Source: Candidatus Bipolaricaulota bacterium | GTDB taxonomy: Bacteria; Bipolaricaulota; Bipolaricaulia; UBA7950; UBA9294 | Assembly: GCA_028277345.1 (NCBI GenBank) | Contig: JANQGM010000040.1 | Location: 124,001 to 188,000, forward strand | DNA length: 64,000 nucleotides | Direction of reading: 5' to 3' | Part shown: piece by piece, positions 1 through 6,942 of the stretch | How positions within the stretch are numbered: position 1 is the stretch's first letter | Layout: each line of letters opens with the position of its first letter | The notes under the pieces: generated by a model | What the model was told of the DNA's origin: nothing | Databases searched by the model: none | What the model saw: only the letters and a program-made list of their open reading frames with translations | Made by a program: the position numbers and the translations under genes

Positions 1-733
1 GAATGAAGATGAGGTGTTCAAGATGGTCCATCCAGCCCGCCATTCCAGAGGGAAGAGGGCGGCCCGTGACCTGCGCGAAGGTCGCCGGCAATCCTCCACT
101 GAACGCGACTATCTCAAACCCTCGGACACTTCGCTGAGCCAGTCGATCGCACTCCGCATGAACCGGCTGATAATAGGACTCCCAAAAGCGTGTGATCGCA
201 AGAACCAGCTGGGCCTTCAATTCACTCGGAGACACAATCAATCTCGCGATCCTTCTGAATCGCTCATCATTCGCTTCCGCCAACTCCGTCCACTCACATG
301 CCGTGTTGCAAAAGAACTCGCGAAGCCGCTCGCCGTCGGCCAGATTGGTCGGTACAGCGAGTGGGGCCTCGTGCGTTGAGGCCTTTCGCGCCAGTTCCTC
401 AAAAAGCCTGACTACTCCCTGATGAATCGCGTCATCGGGAATCGCCGCGATCCAACCCAAGAGCGCGGACAGATCGCCTATCTCCGGCTGTTGATTGAGC
501 AGCTCTTGTAGCAGAATGGGCACACCGAGGGGCCCGACAATCCACAGGATGTCTCGCCGGACGCCCTCCTCAAGTGCAGCGAAGGTCACGTAAATCCACT
601 GATCGAATCCTTCATAGCGTGGCGCCTTCGAGAGTGTGGTCAACGTTCCGATGATGAGGAAGGGAAACGAATGCCGAAACTCCACGTGAGGAGTCGGCGA
701 GGCTTGGGGATTCGAGCTATCATTTATAAGCAT
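1..733 (-). CDS. ArsR-type transcriptional regulator, N-terminal part (DUF5937-like), truncated by the window edge
   Basis: An open frame of 244 codons runs from an ATG at 733 to the window edge with no stop, so the C-terminus lies outside. The visible protein has a helical mid-section containing LKAQLVLAITRFWESYYQPV and looks like the N-terminal DUF5937 region that precedes a winged-helix ArsR domain in many bacterial regulators. That family call is from general resemblance only, and the DNA-binding domain itself is not visible. The start is supported by a near-consensus promoter whose -10 box ends 6 nt before the ATG, with no Shine-Dalgarno, so the mRNA is probably leaderless. It is transcribed away from the thioredoxin-fold gene. 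Overlapping plus-strand open frames here are shadows. Confidence 0.6.
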   Translation of the reverse strand, partial: MLINDSSNPQASPTPHVEFRHSFPFLIIGTLTTLSKAPRYEGFDQWIYVTFAALEEGVRRDILWIVGPLGVPILLQELLNQQPEIGDLSALLGWIAAIPDDAIHQGVVRLFEELARKASTHEAPLAVPTNLADGERLREFFCNTACEWTELAEANDERFRRIARLIVSPSELKAQLVLAITRFWESYYQPVHAECDRLAQRSVRGFEIVAFSGGLPATFAQVTGRPLPSGMAGWMDHLEHLIFI

Positions 734-739
734 ATAGTT

Positions 740-768
740 ATATTATTATTTATTTAGCGCCGCGTCAA
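740..768 (-). promoter_or_regulatory. Sigma-70-type promoter of the ArsR-like gene, predicted leaderless
   Basis: On the minus strand TTGACG (768-763) is followed after exactly 17 bp by TAATAT (745-740). The ATG starts 6 nt further on, about where transcription should begin. The spacer and -10 region are AT-rich, unlike the surrounding DNA. Confidence 0.65.
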
Positions 769-847
769 CGTGGATCACGTCGATTTCCCAACGGAGTCCG
801 CACCATGTGATAGACTTGGGAAACGCTCAATCGAAGCGAGGGGGATC

Positions 848-1288
848 ATGAATCGAACGCTTACCTTGTTTTTGCTGCTTGCCCTCGGCGTCGCCGGCAT
901 CGTCGGTCTTCAATCCTTGGGCGTTCTTCCCCCCATCGCGCGGCTCTCCAATTCTCCCGACGATTCCCTGGAGTCCGCTCACATCATCTTCTTTGAGAAG
1001 GAAGATTGCTCACGCTGCCGGAACATGAAGAAAAGTCTGGCGCAATTTCTTCAGGATTACCCCGATGTCACCTACGTCCTCTACGATGTCGAGGCGGATG
1101 CTGAGCTGCTGCTTCGACTCCAAGAGCACCATGGAATCGCCGATGCGCGAGAGATATATCCTGTGATGTTCATCGGCGACGACGTCATCGTCGGAGAGGG
1201 GCGTTTGGAGGAACTGGCACTCCGAAGCGCCATGGCGTCCTGCCAATCCGAGGGCTGCCCGCCTCCAGCCTCACTTCTCAATCGATAG
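848..1288 (+). CDS. Membrane-anchored thioredoxin/glutaredoxin-fold protein
   Basis: Small protein of 146 aa. Residues 4-22 form one hydrophobic segment, a signal anchor without a lipobox. A thioredoxin-like domain follows with a CxxC redox pair at Cys54 and Cys57 (DCSRCRNM), preceded by a strand HIIFFEK and followed by a helix. A Val-Pro-like turn (YPVMFIGDDV) matches the cis-Pro side of thioredoxins. It is probably an extracytoplasmic thiol-disulfide protein. Its partner is not evident, because the flanking genes are an ArsR-like regulator and hypC. I chose ATG 848 because GAGGGGG lies just upstream and the hydrophobic anchor begins there; a longer in-frame start at 770 adds a non-conserved N-terminus. 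A second Cys pair lies near the C-terminus. Confidence 0.6.
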   Translation: MNRTLTLFLLLALGVAGIVGLQSLGVLPPIARLSNSPDDSLESAHIIFFEKEDCSRCRNMKKSLAQFLQDYPDVTYVLYDVEADAELLLRLQEHHGIADAREIYPVMFIGDDVIVGEGRLEELALRSAMASCQSEGCPPPASLLNR

Positions 1289-1370
1289 AGGAACGGTATG
1301 CCCGGGAAGCCCCGATTCAATCCGCCGACATCGCTCCATCACACGCCGCATCCGAAGATCACGCGAAGTG

Positions 1371-1510
1371 ATTCTCGGACCTTCCGTCGAAGGATGCTGG
1401 AGGCTGAACCACACGTGTCGTTGACGGTTTCCGTAGGCTAATCCTCGGGCCTTTCGTCGAAGGATGCCGGAGGCTGAACCGCACGTGTCGTTGACGGTTT
1501 CCGTAGGATA
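1371..1510 (+). repeat. Perfectly abutting 70-bp tandem duplication upstream of hypC
   Basis: Two 70-bp units, 1371-1440 and 1441-1510, lie end to end and differ at only 6 positions, 5 of which are transitions. Each unit contains a short hairpin CCTTC-N4-GAAGG. In the second unit the single change in its stem gives a G-U pair, so pairing is kept. Each unit also contains an AACC...GGTT inverted pair enclosing ACGTGT, then TTGACGGTTTCCGTAGG. The unit length is not a multiple of three and no coding frame is plausible. The second unit ends 20 bases before the hypC start codon. Confidence 0.85.
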
Positions 1511-1514
1511 TACT
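1509..1514 (+). promoter_or_regulatory. Possible -10 box for the hypCDE operon
   Basis: TATACT sits at the downstream end of the 70-bp repeat array, 16 nt before the hypC ATG. A TTGACG lies upstream at 1491-1496, but the spacing is only 12 bp, so it cannot be a standard -35 partner. An activator-dependent promoter, or a different start, is possible. Confidence 0.35.
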
Positions 1515-1530
1515 TCCCCCGGTGATAACC

Positions 1531-1836
1531 ATGTGTTTGGCTGCCCCTGCGAAAGTCATTTCCATTGCCGACAACGAAGCCGTCGTCGATTACAACGGCG
1601 TGCAAACGACGGCACGCCTCGATACGTTGACCGAGCCGCTTTCCCCTGGCGACTATGTGCTCATTCACACCGGATTCGCCATCCGAAGGCTGTCGCCCGA
1701 AGACGGGGAAGAGACGCTGAAGCTGTTTGACGAACTCGCGCGCGCTCTCGACGAAAACGCGGGACGTTCGAACGAGAACGCAGCGCGTTCTCGTGCAGAC
1801 GCTGACACGTCACAGCCGCCTGAAAGCGAGGTCTAA
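1531..1836 (+). CDS. hypC: Hydrogenase maturation chaperone HypC
   Basis: HypC delivers the Fe(CN)2CO group assembled on HypD to the [NiFe]-hydrogenase large subunit. The protein starts MCLAAPAKVISI, with the essential cysteine directly after Met, which fixes the ATG at 1531 rather than the earlier in-frame start at 1522. It is 101 aa, somewhat longer than typical HypC because of a polar tail of about 25 residues rich in Asn, Arg and Ser. The stop codon shares one base with the hypD start (TAATG), implying translational coupling. No hydrogenase structural genes, hypA, hypB or hypF are in this window. Confidence 0.93.
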   Translation: MCLAAPAKVISIADNEAVVDYNGVQTTARLDTLTEPLSPGDYVLIHTGFAIRRLSPEDGEETLKLFDELARALDENAGRSNENAARSRADADTSQPPESEV

Positions 1837-2921
1837 TGGCTAGGCCGTTTCAACTGTCCGATCCGAAACGCGCGCGTCAGCTTGCCGATGCCATCGCCAT
1901 TCTCGCGCCCCCCACACCCATCAAGATCGTTCACGTATGCGGAACGCACGAGATGGCCATCACGCAACACGGACTTCGCCGCTTCCTGCCCGAGAAGGTC
2001 CAGGTGCTCGAAGGCCCCGGATGCCCGGTCTGCGTCACGCCGACAGCGGATATCGATGCCGCCGTTCGAATCGCGGAAGCCGGCGCTATCGTCTGCACAT
2101 TCGGCGACATGACTCGGGTTCCGGGCACGCGGCTGACGCTCGAACAAGCCCGCTCCAAGGGCGGGGACGTCCGGGTCGTGCTGTCGGCGACCGATGCTGT
2201 GAAGATCGCCCAGGAGACGGATCGTGAGGTCGTCTTCTTCGCCGTCGGTTTCGAGACGACGACGCCTATGACGGCAGCCGTTCTTCTCGACGATCCGCCC
2301 GCAAACTTCTCCGTCCTGACGTCCCACAAGAAGATCCCCGAGGCCATGGGCGTGCTTCTCGACCTGCCCGGCACGAACATCGGCGGCTATCTTGCGCCGG
2401 GTCATGTCTCAACGATCCTCGGGCTCGCGCCCTACGAAGCCCACTTGGCCAAGTTCAACATTCCCGTCGTCATCGGCGGATTTGAGCCTCTCGACATCCT
2501 CTATGCCGTCGCCCTGATTCTGCGGCAGGTCCGAGACCAGGTTGGCTTCGTCGAGAACGCATTCCCACGCGCCGTCGCCGACGAAGGGAACCCCGCCGCT
2601 CAAGCCTTGATCGAAACCGTCTTTGAGTCCGCAGGCGTCCATTGGCGAGGGATTGGATCCATCCCGGATTCCGGCTATCGCTTGAGAGACGACTTCGCTG
2701 AGCTCGATGCTCGGCGACGTTTCGATGTCCAGGGAGAACGCGGCGACGAGGTGATTCCAGGCTGTCGTTGCGCCGATGTCCTGACCGCGCGCGCCACGCC
2801 CGCCGACTGCCCCCTCTTTGGCACGCGCTGCACGCCGCTATCTCCGATTGGCCCGTGCATGGTGGGAACGGAGGGCGCTTGCAGTATCTGGTTCCGCTAC
2901 GGAGGACGTGAGTTGCCATGA
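1836..2921 (+). CDS. hypD: Hydrogenase maturation protein HypD (Fe-S scaffold)
   Basis: HypD is the iron-sulfur scaffold on which the Fe(CN)2CO group of [NiFe]-hydrogenase is built together with HypC and HypE. It is 361 aa, normal for the family. Visible signatures are CGTHE with Cys35, GPGCPVC with Cys63 and Cys66, GFETT, and a C-terminal cysteine cluster (CRCADV, DCPLFGTRC, GPCMVGTEGAC) that binds the [4Fe-4S] cluster. It overlaps hypC by 1 nt and hypE by 4 nt, so the three form one operon. Nothing in the sequence suggests loss of function. Confidence 0.95.
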   Translation: MARPFQLSDPKRARQLADAIAILAPPTPIKIVHVCGTHEMAITQHGLRRFLPEKVQVLEGPGCPVCVTPTADIDAAVRIAEAGAIVCTFGDMTRVPGTRLTLEQARSKGGDVRVVLSATDAVKIAQETDREVVFFAVGFETTTPMTAAVLLDDPPANFSVLTSHKKIPEAMGVLLDLPGTNIGGYLAPGHVSTILGLAPYEAHLAKFNIPVVIGGFEPLDILYAVALILRQVRDQVGFVENAFPRAVADEGNPAAQALIETVFESAGVHWRGIGSIPDSGYRLRDDFAELDARRRFDVQGERGDEVIPGCRCADVLTARATPADCPLFGTRCTPLSPIGPCMVGTEGACSIWFRYGGRELP

Positions 2922-3940
2922 CGCATGATCTCGATCGCATCTCGCCTCTGCACGGCGCCGGCGGTGAACTCATGGGGCGCCTGCTCGCCGAGCATGTCCT
3001 TCCGCATTTCGAGGACGATCCTTCTCAAATCGGCCTTTCCGCCATGGATGACGGGGCAACGCTCGCGCGACCTTCTTCCGGCGATCTCGTCATGACCACG
3101 GACAGCCATGTGGTCAAGCCCATCTTCTTTCCCGGAGGAGATATCGGGACACTGGCCGCCGCCGGAACGTTGAACGATCTCGCCGTCATGGGCGCGCGCC
3201 CGCTCGCCCTCAGTTTGGCCGTCATCATCGAAGAGGATTTTCCCATCGCCGATATCGACCGCATCGTGGGCTCCTTCGCCAAAACGCTTAAGGATTCGGG
3301 CGCTCGTCTCATCTGTGGCGACACGAAGGTGATGGGGGTCGGCGAACTCGATGGAATCGCCATCAATACGTCCGGCATCGGCGTCGCCGATCCGGTGGTC
3401 GGGGACGCGGGGGCTCGTCCCGGAGACGCCATCATCGTGACGGGAACGCTAGGCGACCATGGCATGGCCTTGCTGGCAGCGCGTGAGGAATTCCGCCTGT
3501 CAACCGAACTGACGTCTGATGTCGCCTCCATCTGGCCGATGATCCGCAGCATCCTCCCGGTCGGAGGGATCCACGCCATGAAGGACCCGACCCGGGGCGG
3601 ATTGGCCGCCGCCTTGAATGAGATGGCTCGCAAGTCAAACACCACGATGGAAATCGAGCACGCGAAGATTCCGATCCGCGAGCCGGTTCGTGGCCTATCC
3701 GATCTTCTGGGGATCTCTCCGCTGGTCGTGGCCAACGAAGGCAAAGCCGTGCTCGTTGTCTCACCCGAGGTCGCTGACGAGGTTCTCGATCGCCTGCGCT
3801 CGCACGCGTTGGGGCGCGATGCCGCCATCATCGGCCACGTCGATGACACACGCCCCGGCCGCGTCATCGTCACGACAGCTGTAGGCGGCCGACGCTTCCT
3901 CGACATGCCCTTGGGCGATCCCGTTCCCCGGATCTGCTGA
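2918..3940 (+). CDS. hypE: Hydrogenase maturation protein HypE (cyanide-ligand synthesis)
   Basis: HypE dehydrates the carbamoyl group that HypF places on its C-terminal cysteine, producing the thiocyanate used for the active-site CN ligands. The 340-aa protein belongs to the PurM-like ATPase fold (motif MDDGATLARPSSGD, later GDTKVMG and DPTRGGLAAALNE). It ends with the diagnostic PRIC tail, Cys340 being the last residue, so it looks fully functional. The ATG lies inside the end of hypD (ATGA overlap). HypF, needed to carbamoylate Cys340, is not in this window. Confidence 0.95.
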   Translation: MTHDLDRISPLHGAGGELMGRLLAEHVLPHFEDDPSQIGLSAMDDGATLARPSSGDLVMTTDSHVVKPIFFPGGDIGTLAAAGTLNDLAVMGARPLALSLAVIIEEDFPIADIDRIVGSFAKTLKDSGARLICGDTKVMGVGELDGIAINTSGIGVADPVVGDAGARPGDAIIVTGTLGDHGMALLAAREEFRLSTELTSDVASIWPMIRSILPVGGIHAMKDPTRGGLAAALNEMARKSNTTMEIEHAKIPIREPVRGLSDLLGISPLVVANEGKAVLVVSPEVADEVLDRLRSHALGRDAAIIGHVDDTRPGRVIVTTAVGGRRFLDMPLGDPVPRIC

Positions 3941-4002
3941 TCGTTCGCCGAGCATCAACGCCGTAAGCCCTTTCGGACGCTGTACCGCTGATGCCTCCTC
4001 CC

Positions 4003-4045
4003 TTGACGACCGGCCCCTCTCTCAGTACGTTCCCCATCAAGGAGG
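4003..4045 (+). promoter_or_regulatory. Promoter and Shine-Dalgarno of the amidohydrolase gene
   Basis: TTGACG (4003-4008), a 17-bp spacer and TACGTT (4026-4031) are followed by AAGGAGG (4039-4045), which ends 7 nt before the ATG at 4053. This is a conventional leadered promoter, in contrast to the leaderless ones elsewhere in the window. Confidence 0.65.
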
Positions 4046-4052
4046 TTTCCCC

Positions 4053-5318
4053 ATGACCACGCCCGCGACTCAGCGCACCGCCATCCACAACGTGACCCTC
4101 ATCGATGGAACCGGCGCGCCCCCCATCGAGAACGCCGCCGTCCATATCGAGGGGGATCGAATCCTCTCGATCGCACCGCACGACAGCGAGAGCGTCCCGT
4201 CAGACAGCCATCGCATCGACGGGGATGGCAAGTGGCTGCTTCCCGGTCTCATCGATGCGCACGTTCACGTCTCTGCGCAGGATTTCATCCCCATCGCCCC
4301 CAAGGGTGACCGGACCGCCTATATGACTGTGATCGCCGTGCGCGCACTTCGCACGGCCCTTCAAGCGGGCGTGACAACGATCCGCGATGTCTGCGGCCCT
4401 CGCATGAACCTCGCGCTGCGGACCGCGATCCAGCGCGGCCAGCTGGTCGGACCACGCATGCTAACCGCGGGGAAAGGCATCTGCATGACGGGAGGACACG
4501 GATCCGGCGATCCCTCAGCCGTTCACCAAGTCGATACGCCCCAAGCCGTCCGCCAGGCCGTTCGCGAAGAGCGCAAGGCGGGCGCTGATTTGATCAAACT
4601 GCTGACGTCTCATCGCACCGAGTATCCGGAATTCAGCCAAGCGGAGATCGACGCCGGCGTTAACGAGGCACATCGGCTCGGGTTGCGCGTTTCCATTCAT
4701 GCCGCCAATTTCGCGACCACGGCGATGGCGGCGCGTGCCGGTGTTGACGTCATCGAGCATGGAAGCTGCATCGATGAGCCCACCATGCAGCTGATGGCTG
4801 AAAAATCCATCATGCTCGTTCCCACGCTTTGGGTGAAACACGACCTCGCCGTTCGCTTGGAACGCTGGAAAGCGACGCCCGAGAAGTTTCCATGGGGAGA
4901 TGCCGCCGACCTCCATGAAAGCGCGGCCTGGTTCCAACGTTGTGTAGAGTGTTTACCCACCACGATGGCGCTCGCACGCCACTACGGCATTCGGATGGCC
5001 GCCGGAACGGATTTCGTGATGAACGATCGCTCGTGGGCCCTTCTTCCCGAAGAGGTCGCCCTATTCACCACGCTGGGGTGCACGCCCATGGAAGCCATCG
5101 AAGCGGCGACGCGCGGCGGCGCCGAGTGCCTGGGATTGGAACGCGATCTGGGCACCATCGAAGCCGGCAAACTGGCGGACCTCATCCTCGTCGATGAGAA
5201 CCCGCTTGAGGACATTCGTGCGCTCGAACGCGTCTCGTGGGTGATGCAGGCCGGACGCGTCATTCCTCGAAGCCCTGAATGGGAGCGCCGCCCCATCCGG
5301 GCTCCCATTGAACTCTAA
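4053..5318 (+). CDS. Metal-dependent amidohydrolase (imidazolonepropionase/prolidase-like)
   Basis: A 421-aa member of the amidohydrolase superfamily, which hydrolyses C-N bonds with one or two metals in a TIM barrel. Metal ligands are recognisable in order: His70 and His72 (DAHVHV), a probable carboxylated Lys182 (LIKLL), His216 (SIHAAN), His236 (IEHG) and Asp320 (AGTDF). N- and C-terminal strands form the usual composite beta-sandwich (TLIDGTG; GKLADLILVDENPLEDI). The family includes Xaa-Pro and aryl dipeptidases and imidazolonepropionase-like enzymes, so the substrate cannot be assigned from sequence. It has its own promoter and strong Shine-Dalgarno, and is convergent with mutM. Confidence 0.85.
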   Translation: MTTPATQRTAIHNVTLIDGTGAPPIENAAVHIEGDRILSIAPHDSESVPSDSHRIDGDGKWLLPGLIDAHVHVSAQDFIPIAPKGDRTAYMTVIAVRALRTALQAGVTTIRDVCGPRMNLALRTAIQRGQLVGPRMLTAGKGICMTGGHGSGDPSAVHQVDTPQAVRQAVREERKAGADLIKLLTSHRTEYPEFSQAEIDAGVNEAHRLGLRVSIHAANFATTAMAARAGVDVIEHGSCIDEPTMQLMAEKSIMLVPTLWVKHDLAVRLERWKATPEKFPWGDAADLHESAAWFQRCVECLPTTMALARHYGIRMAAGTDFVMNDRSWALLPEEVALFTTLGCTPMEAIEAATRGGAECLGLERDLGTIEAGKLADLILVDENPLEDIRALERVSWVMQAGRVIPRSPEWERRPIRAPIEL

Positions 5319-5435
5319 CCACCAGTTAAGCGCTGGCATGGCATTCCCTGTCCGAACGCGTGTCGAACGATGTCGTGACGGTGGCTGGCGCGGGGAGCAG
5401 ACCGTGGGCTCCAAACTTGATTTGGTGGGCCAACA

Positions 5436-5486
5436 CGAGAAGGCATCGCCTTCTCGTCCGAACGCAGGTCGGACGATCTGCGTTCG
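5436..5486. terminator. Two perfect hairpins between convergent amidohydrolase and mutM
   Basis: A 9-bp perfect stem with a 3-nt loop (CGAGAAGGC at 5436-5444, arm to 5456) is followed by a second 9-bp perfect stem (CGAACGCAG 5459-5467 with CTGCGTTCG 5478-5486). They lie just beyond the mutM stop codon and between convergent genes, where a bidirectional terminator is expected. Neither is followed by a clear T-tract on either strand, so termination may be weak. The 22-bp stretch covering the start of the second stem recurs with 19/22 identity at 5350-5371. Confidence 0.55.
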
Positions 5487-5488
5487 CA

Positions 5489-6337
5489 TTAACGCGTCAG
5501 CCAAGCGCGGCGGTCCTTGATGGTCTTGTCGCTCGACTGACAGTGAGGGCAATAGTAGGTCTTGGTCTGCGCATAACGAATTTCGGCAATGCGCGTCCCA
5601 CACTCCGGACAAGGCTGGTTCGTTTTCTTGTAGATGCGAGTGAACGATCGCCCGTGGGGCGTGAGCGCGGCCCCGCCCGCCTCGGCTCGGATTTCATCGA
5701 TCGCCCAATGGAGGACGGATCGAATCGAACGATGGAGACGCGTCACCTCTTCCTCAGTGAGCGTCGTACCATATCGAATGGGAGACAATTTGGCATCGAA
5801 CAGAATCTCGTCCGCATACGCCGATCCAATCCCGGCAATGACCGTTTGATCGGTCAGCGTCTTCTTCAATTGTCGGCGGCGCCCACGGACATGTTCCGAA
5901 AGGTACTCTAGCGTAAACGCCTCTGACAGCGGTTCGGCGCCGGCCTTGGCAATGGCCGCAACCTCGCGTGGATCACGAACGACGTGCACGCGAACCAGAT
6001 GCGTTGTGCTGTTTTCGATCACTCGCAGGTCATCTCCATCGGCAAGCGAGAGCACGAAGCCGGTCGCCTTGGTTGCCTTGGTGTCGGATTGACACAGGAT
6101 GAGACGTCCGGCCAACATCAGATGCAGCACGACATGCAGCGTGTCATCGACAGTGAAAATCAGATGCTTGGATCGACGCGAGATCGCACGCACGCTGTGA
6201 CCGATCAGATCGTCGATCGCTGGCTCGACCGTCTTCAGAATCCCGGGGTGAATTGATCGCGCAGCGACGATCGTTTTCCCCACCAGCGTCTCGGACAACA
6301 CGTCGCGCATCACTTCCAGCTCAGGCAATTCCGGCAT
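5489..6337 (-). CDS. mutM: Formamidopyrimidine-DNA glycosylase (Fpg/MutM)
   Basis: Bifunctional base-excision repair glycosylase/AP lyase acting on 8-oxoguanine and formamidopyrimidines. It starts MPELPELEV, where Pro2 is the Schiff-base nucleophile and Glu3 assists; this fixes the start at 6337 rather than the in-frame start 13 codons upstream. The helix-two-turn-helix region and a C-terminal zinc finger (Cys243, Cys246, Cys263, Cys266) are present. Length is 282 aa, with about 16 residues beyond the finger. GGAGG lies upstream on the minus strand (6348-6344) and TATAAT at 6361-6356. It appears monocistronic and convergent with the amidohydrolase. Confidence 0.95.
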   Translation of the reverse strand: MPELPELEVMRDVLSETLVGKTIVAARSIHPGILKTVEPAIDDLIGHSVRAISRRSKHLIFTVDDTLHVVLHLMLAGRLILCQSDTKATKATGFVLSLADGDDLRVIENSTTHLVRVHVVRDPREVAAIAKAGAEPLSEAFTLEYLSEHVRGRRRQLKKTLTDQTVIAGIGSAYADEILFDAKLSPIRYGTTLTEEEVTRLHRSIRSVLHWAIDEIRAEAGGAALTPHGRSFTRIYKKTNQPCPECGTRIAEIRYAQTKTYYCPHCQSSDKTIKDRRAWLTR

Positions 6338-6343
6338 CGTCGT

Positions 6344-6361
6344 CCTCCGGCGTTTATTATA
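6344..6361 (-). promoter_or_regulatory. -10 box and Shine-Dalgarno of mutM
   Basis: Perfect TATAAT on the minus strand at 6361-6356, then GGAGG at 6348-6344, 6 nt before ATG 6337. No good -35 match is seen 17 bp upstream. Confidence 0.55.
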
Positions 6362-6473
6362 CGGTCCGGCCGGCATCCAGTCCTCTGTGAAGGGTGCTCA
6401 GCGTCCCTTGAATGGTGCCCGTCAGTCTCGCCTCCTCAGCCATTCACAAGAGAAAATGGGTATGAGGTGGACA

Positions 6474-6932
6474 ATGAGTCGATGGCAGAAGCATCTTGTC
6501 GCGCGGATCGTAATCATCAGTACCCTGTTTCTATGGGGCTGCTTTTTCTCAACCCCCATCAACATCACAGGGACGTGGACGGGGTCCTTCACGTGGACCT
6601 CCGGTCCGGCGACAGGCATTACCTATCCCTTCAGCATGGAATTGCTGCATGAAGGACAGACCGTCACCGGAACGGTCACACTGCCCAGCCATGCCGCATT
6701 GACCTTCGAGCTTCCCGTTGTTCAGGGGCGTGCCCGGTCGATCAATCTCGATCTCATCGCCCGCGGCATCAACACGAACGTTCCCACAGAACCCACGGTG
6801 GAGTTTGAGATCGAGGGACGCTTCGAGCAAACCTCCATGTCAGGCGAAGGCACCCAAACCATTGATGACGCGACCTACGACTTCGAGTGGGAAGCGACCT
6901 TGATCACCGAGCCTCAGCCTGCCGGTCTGTAG
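6474..6932 (+). CDS. Small predicted lipoprotein of unknown function
   Basis: A 152-aa protein with a short basic N-terminus, a hydrophobic segment and a lipobox ending LWGC (Cys23), so probably a membrane-anchored lipoprotein. The rest is beta-rich and Thr/Gly-rich, beginning ITGTWTGSFTWTSG. This resembles small lipocalin-like beta-barrel modules that start with a GxW motif, but no family can be named. Several ATGs lie in frame (6456, 6462, 6474); I prefer 6474 because AGGTGG precedes it and it leaves a compact signal peptide. It is convergent with hyuB, 10 bases apart. Confidence 0.6.
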   Translation: MSRWQKHLVARIVIISTLFLWGCFFSTPINITGTWTGSFTWTSGPATGITYPFSMELLHEGQTVTGTVTLPSHAALTFELPVVQGRARSINLDLIARGINTNVPTEPTVEFEIEGRFEQTSMSGEGTQTIDDATYDFEWEATLITEPQPAGL

Positions 6933-6942
6933 TCGCAGGACT

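Noticed and set aside
14-422. Two plus-strand open frames at the window start
   Set aside because: They are shadows of the continuous minus-strand frame that carries a regulator-like sequence and a good promoter.
1359-1668. Minus-strand frames in the 70-bp repeats encoding similar peptides
   Set aside because: The unit is not a multiple of three, so the two peptides come from different frames; non-coding repeat DNA explains the similarity.
3025-3906. Long minus-strand open frame (293 codons) opposite hypE
   Set aside because: It is an antisense shadow of a conserved gene; it is Arg/Ser/Pro-rich with no domain or ribosome-binding site.
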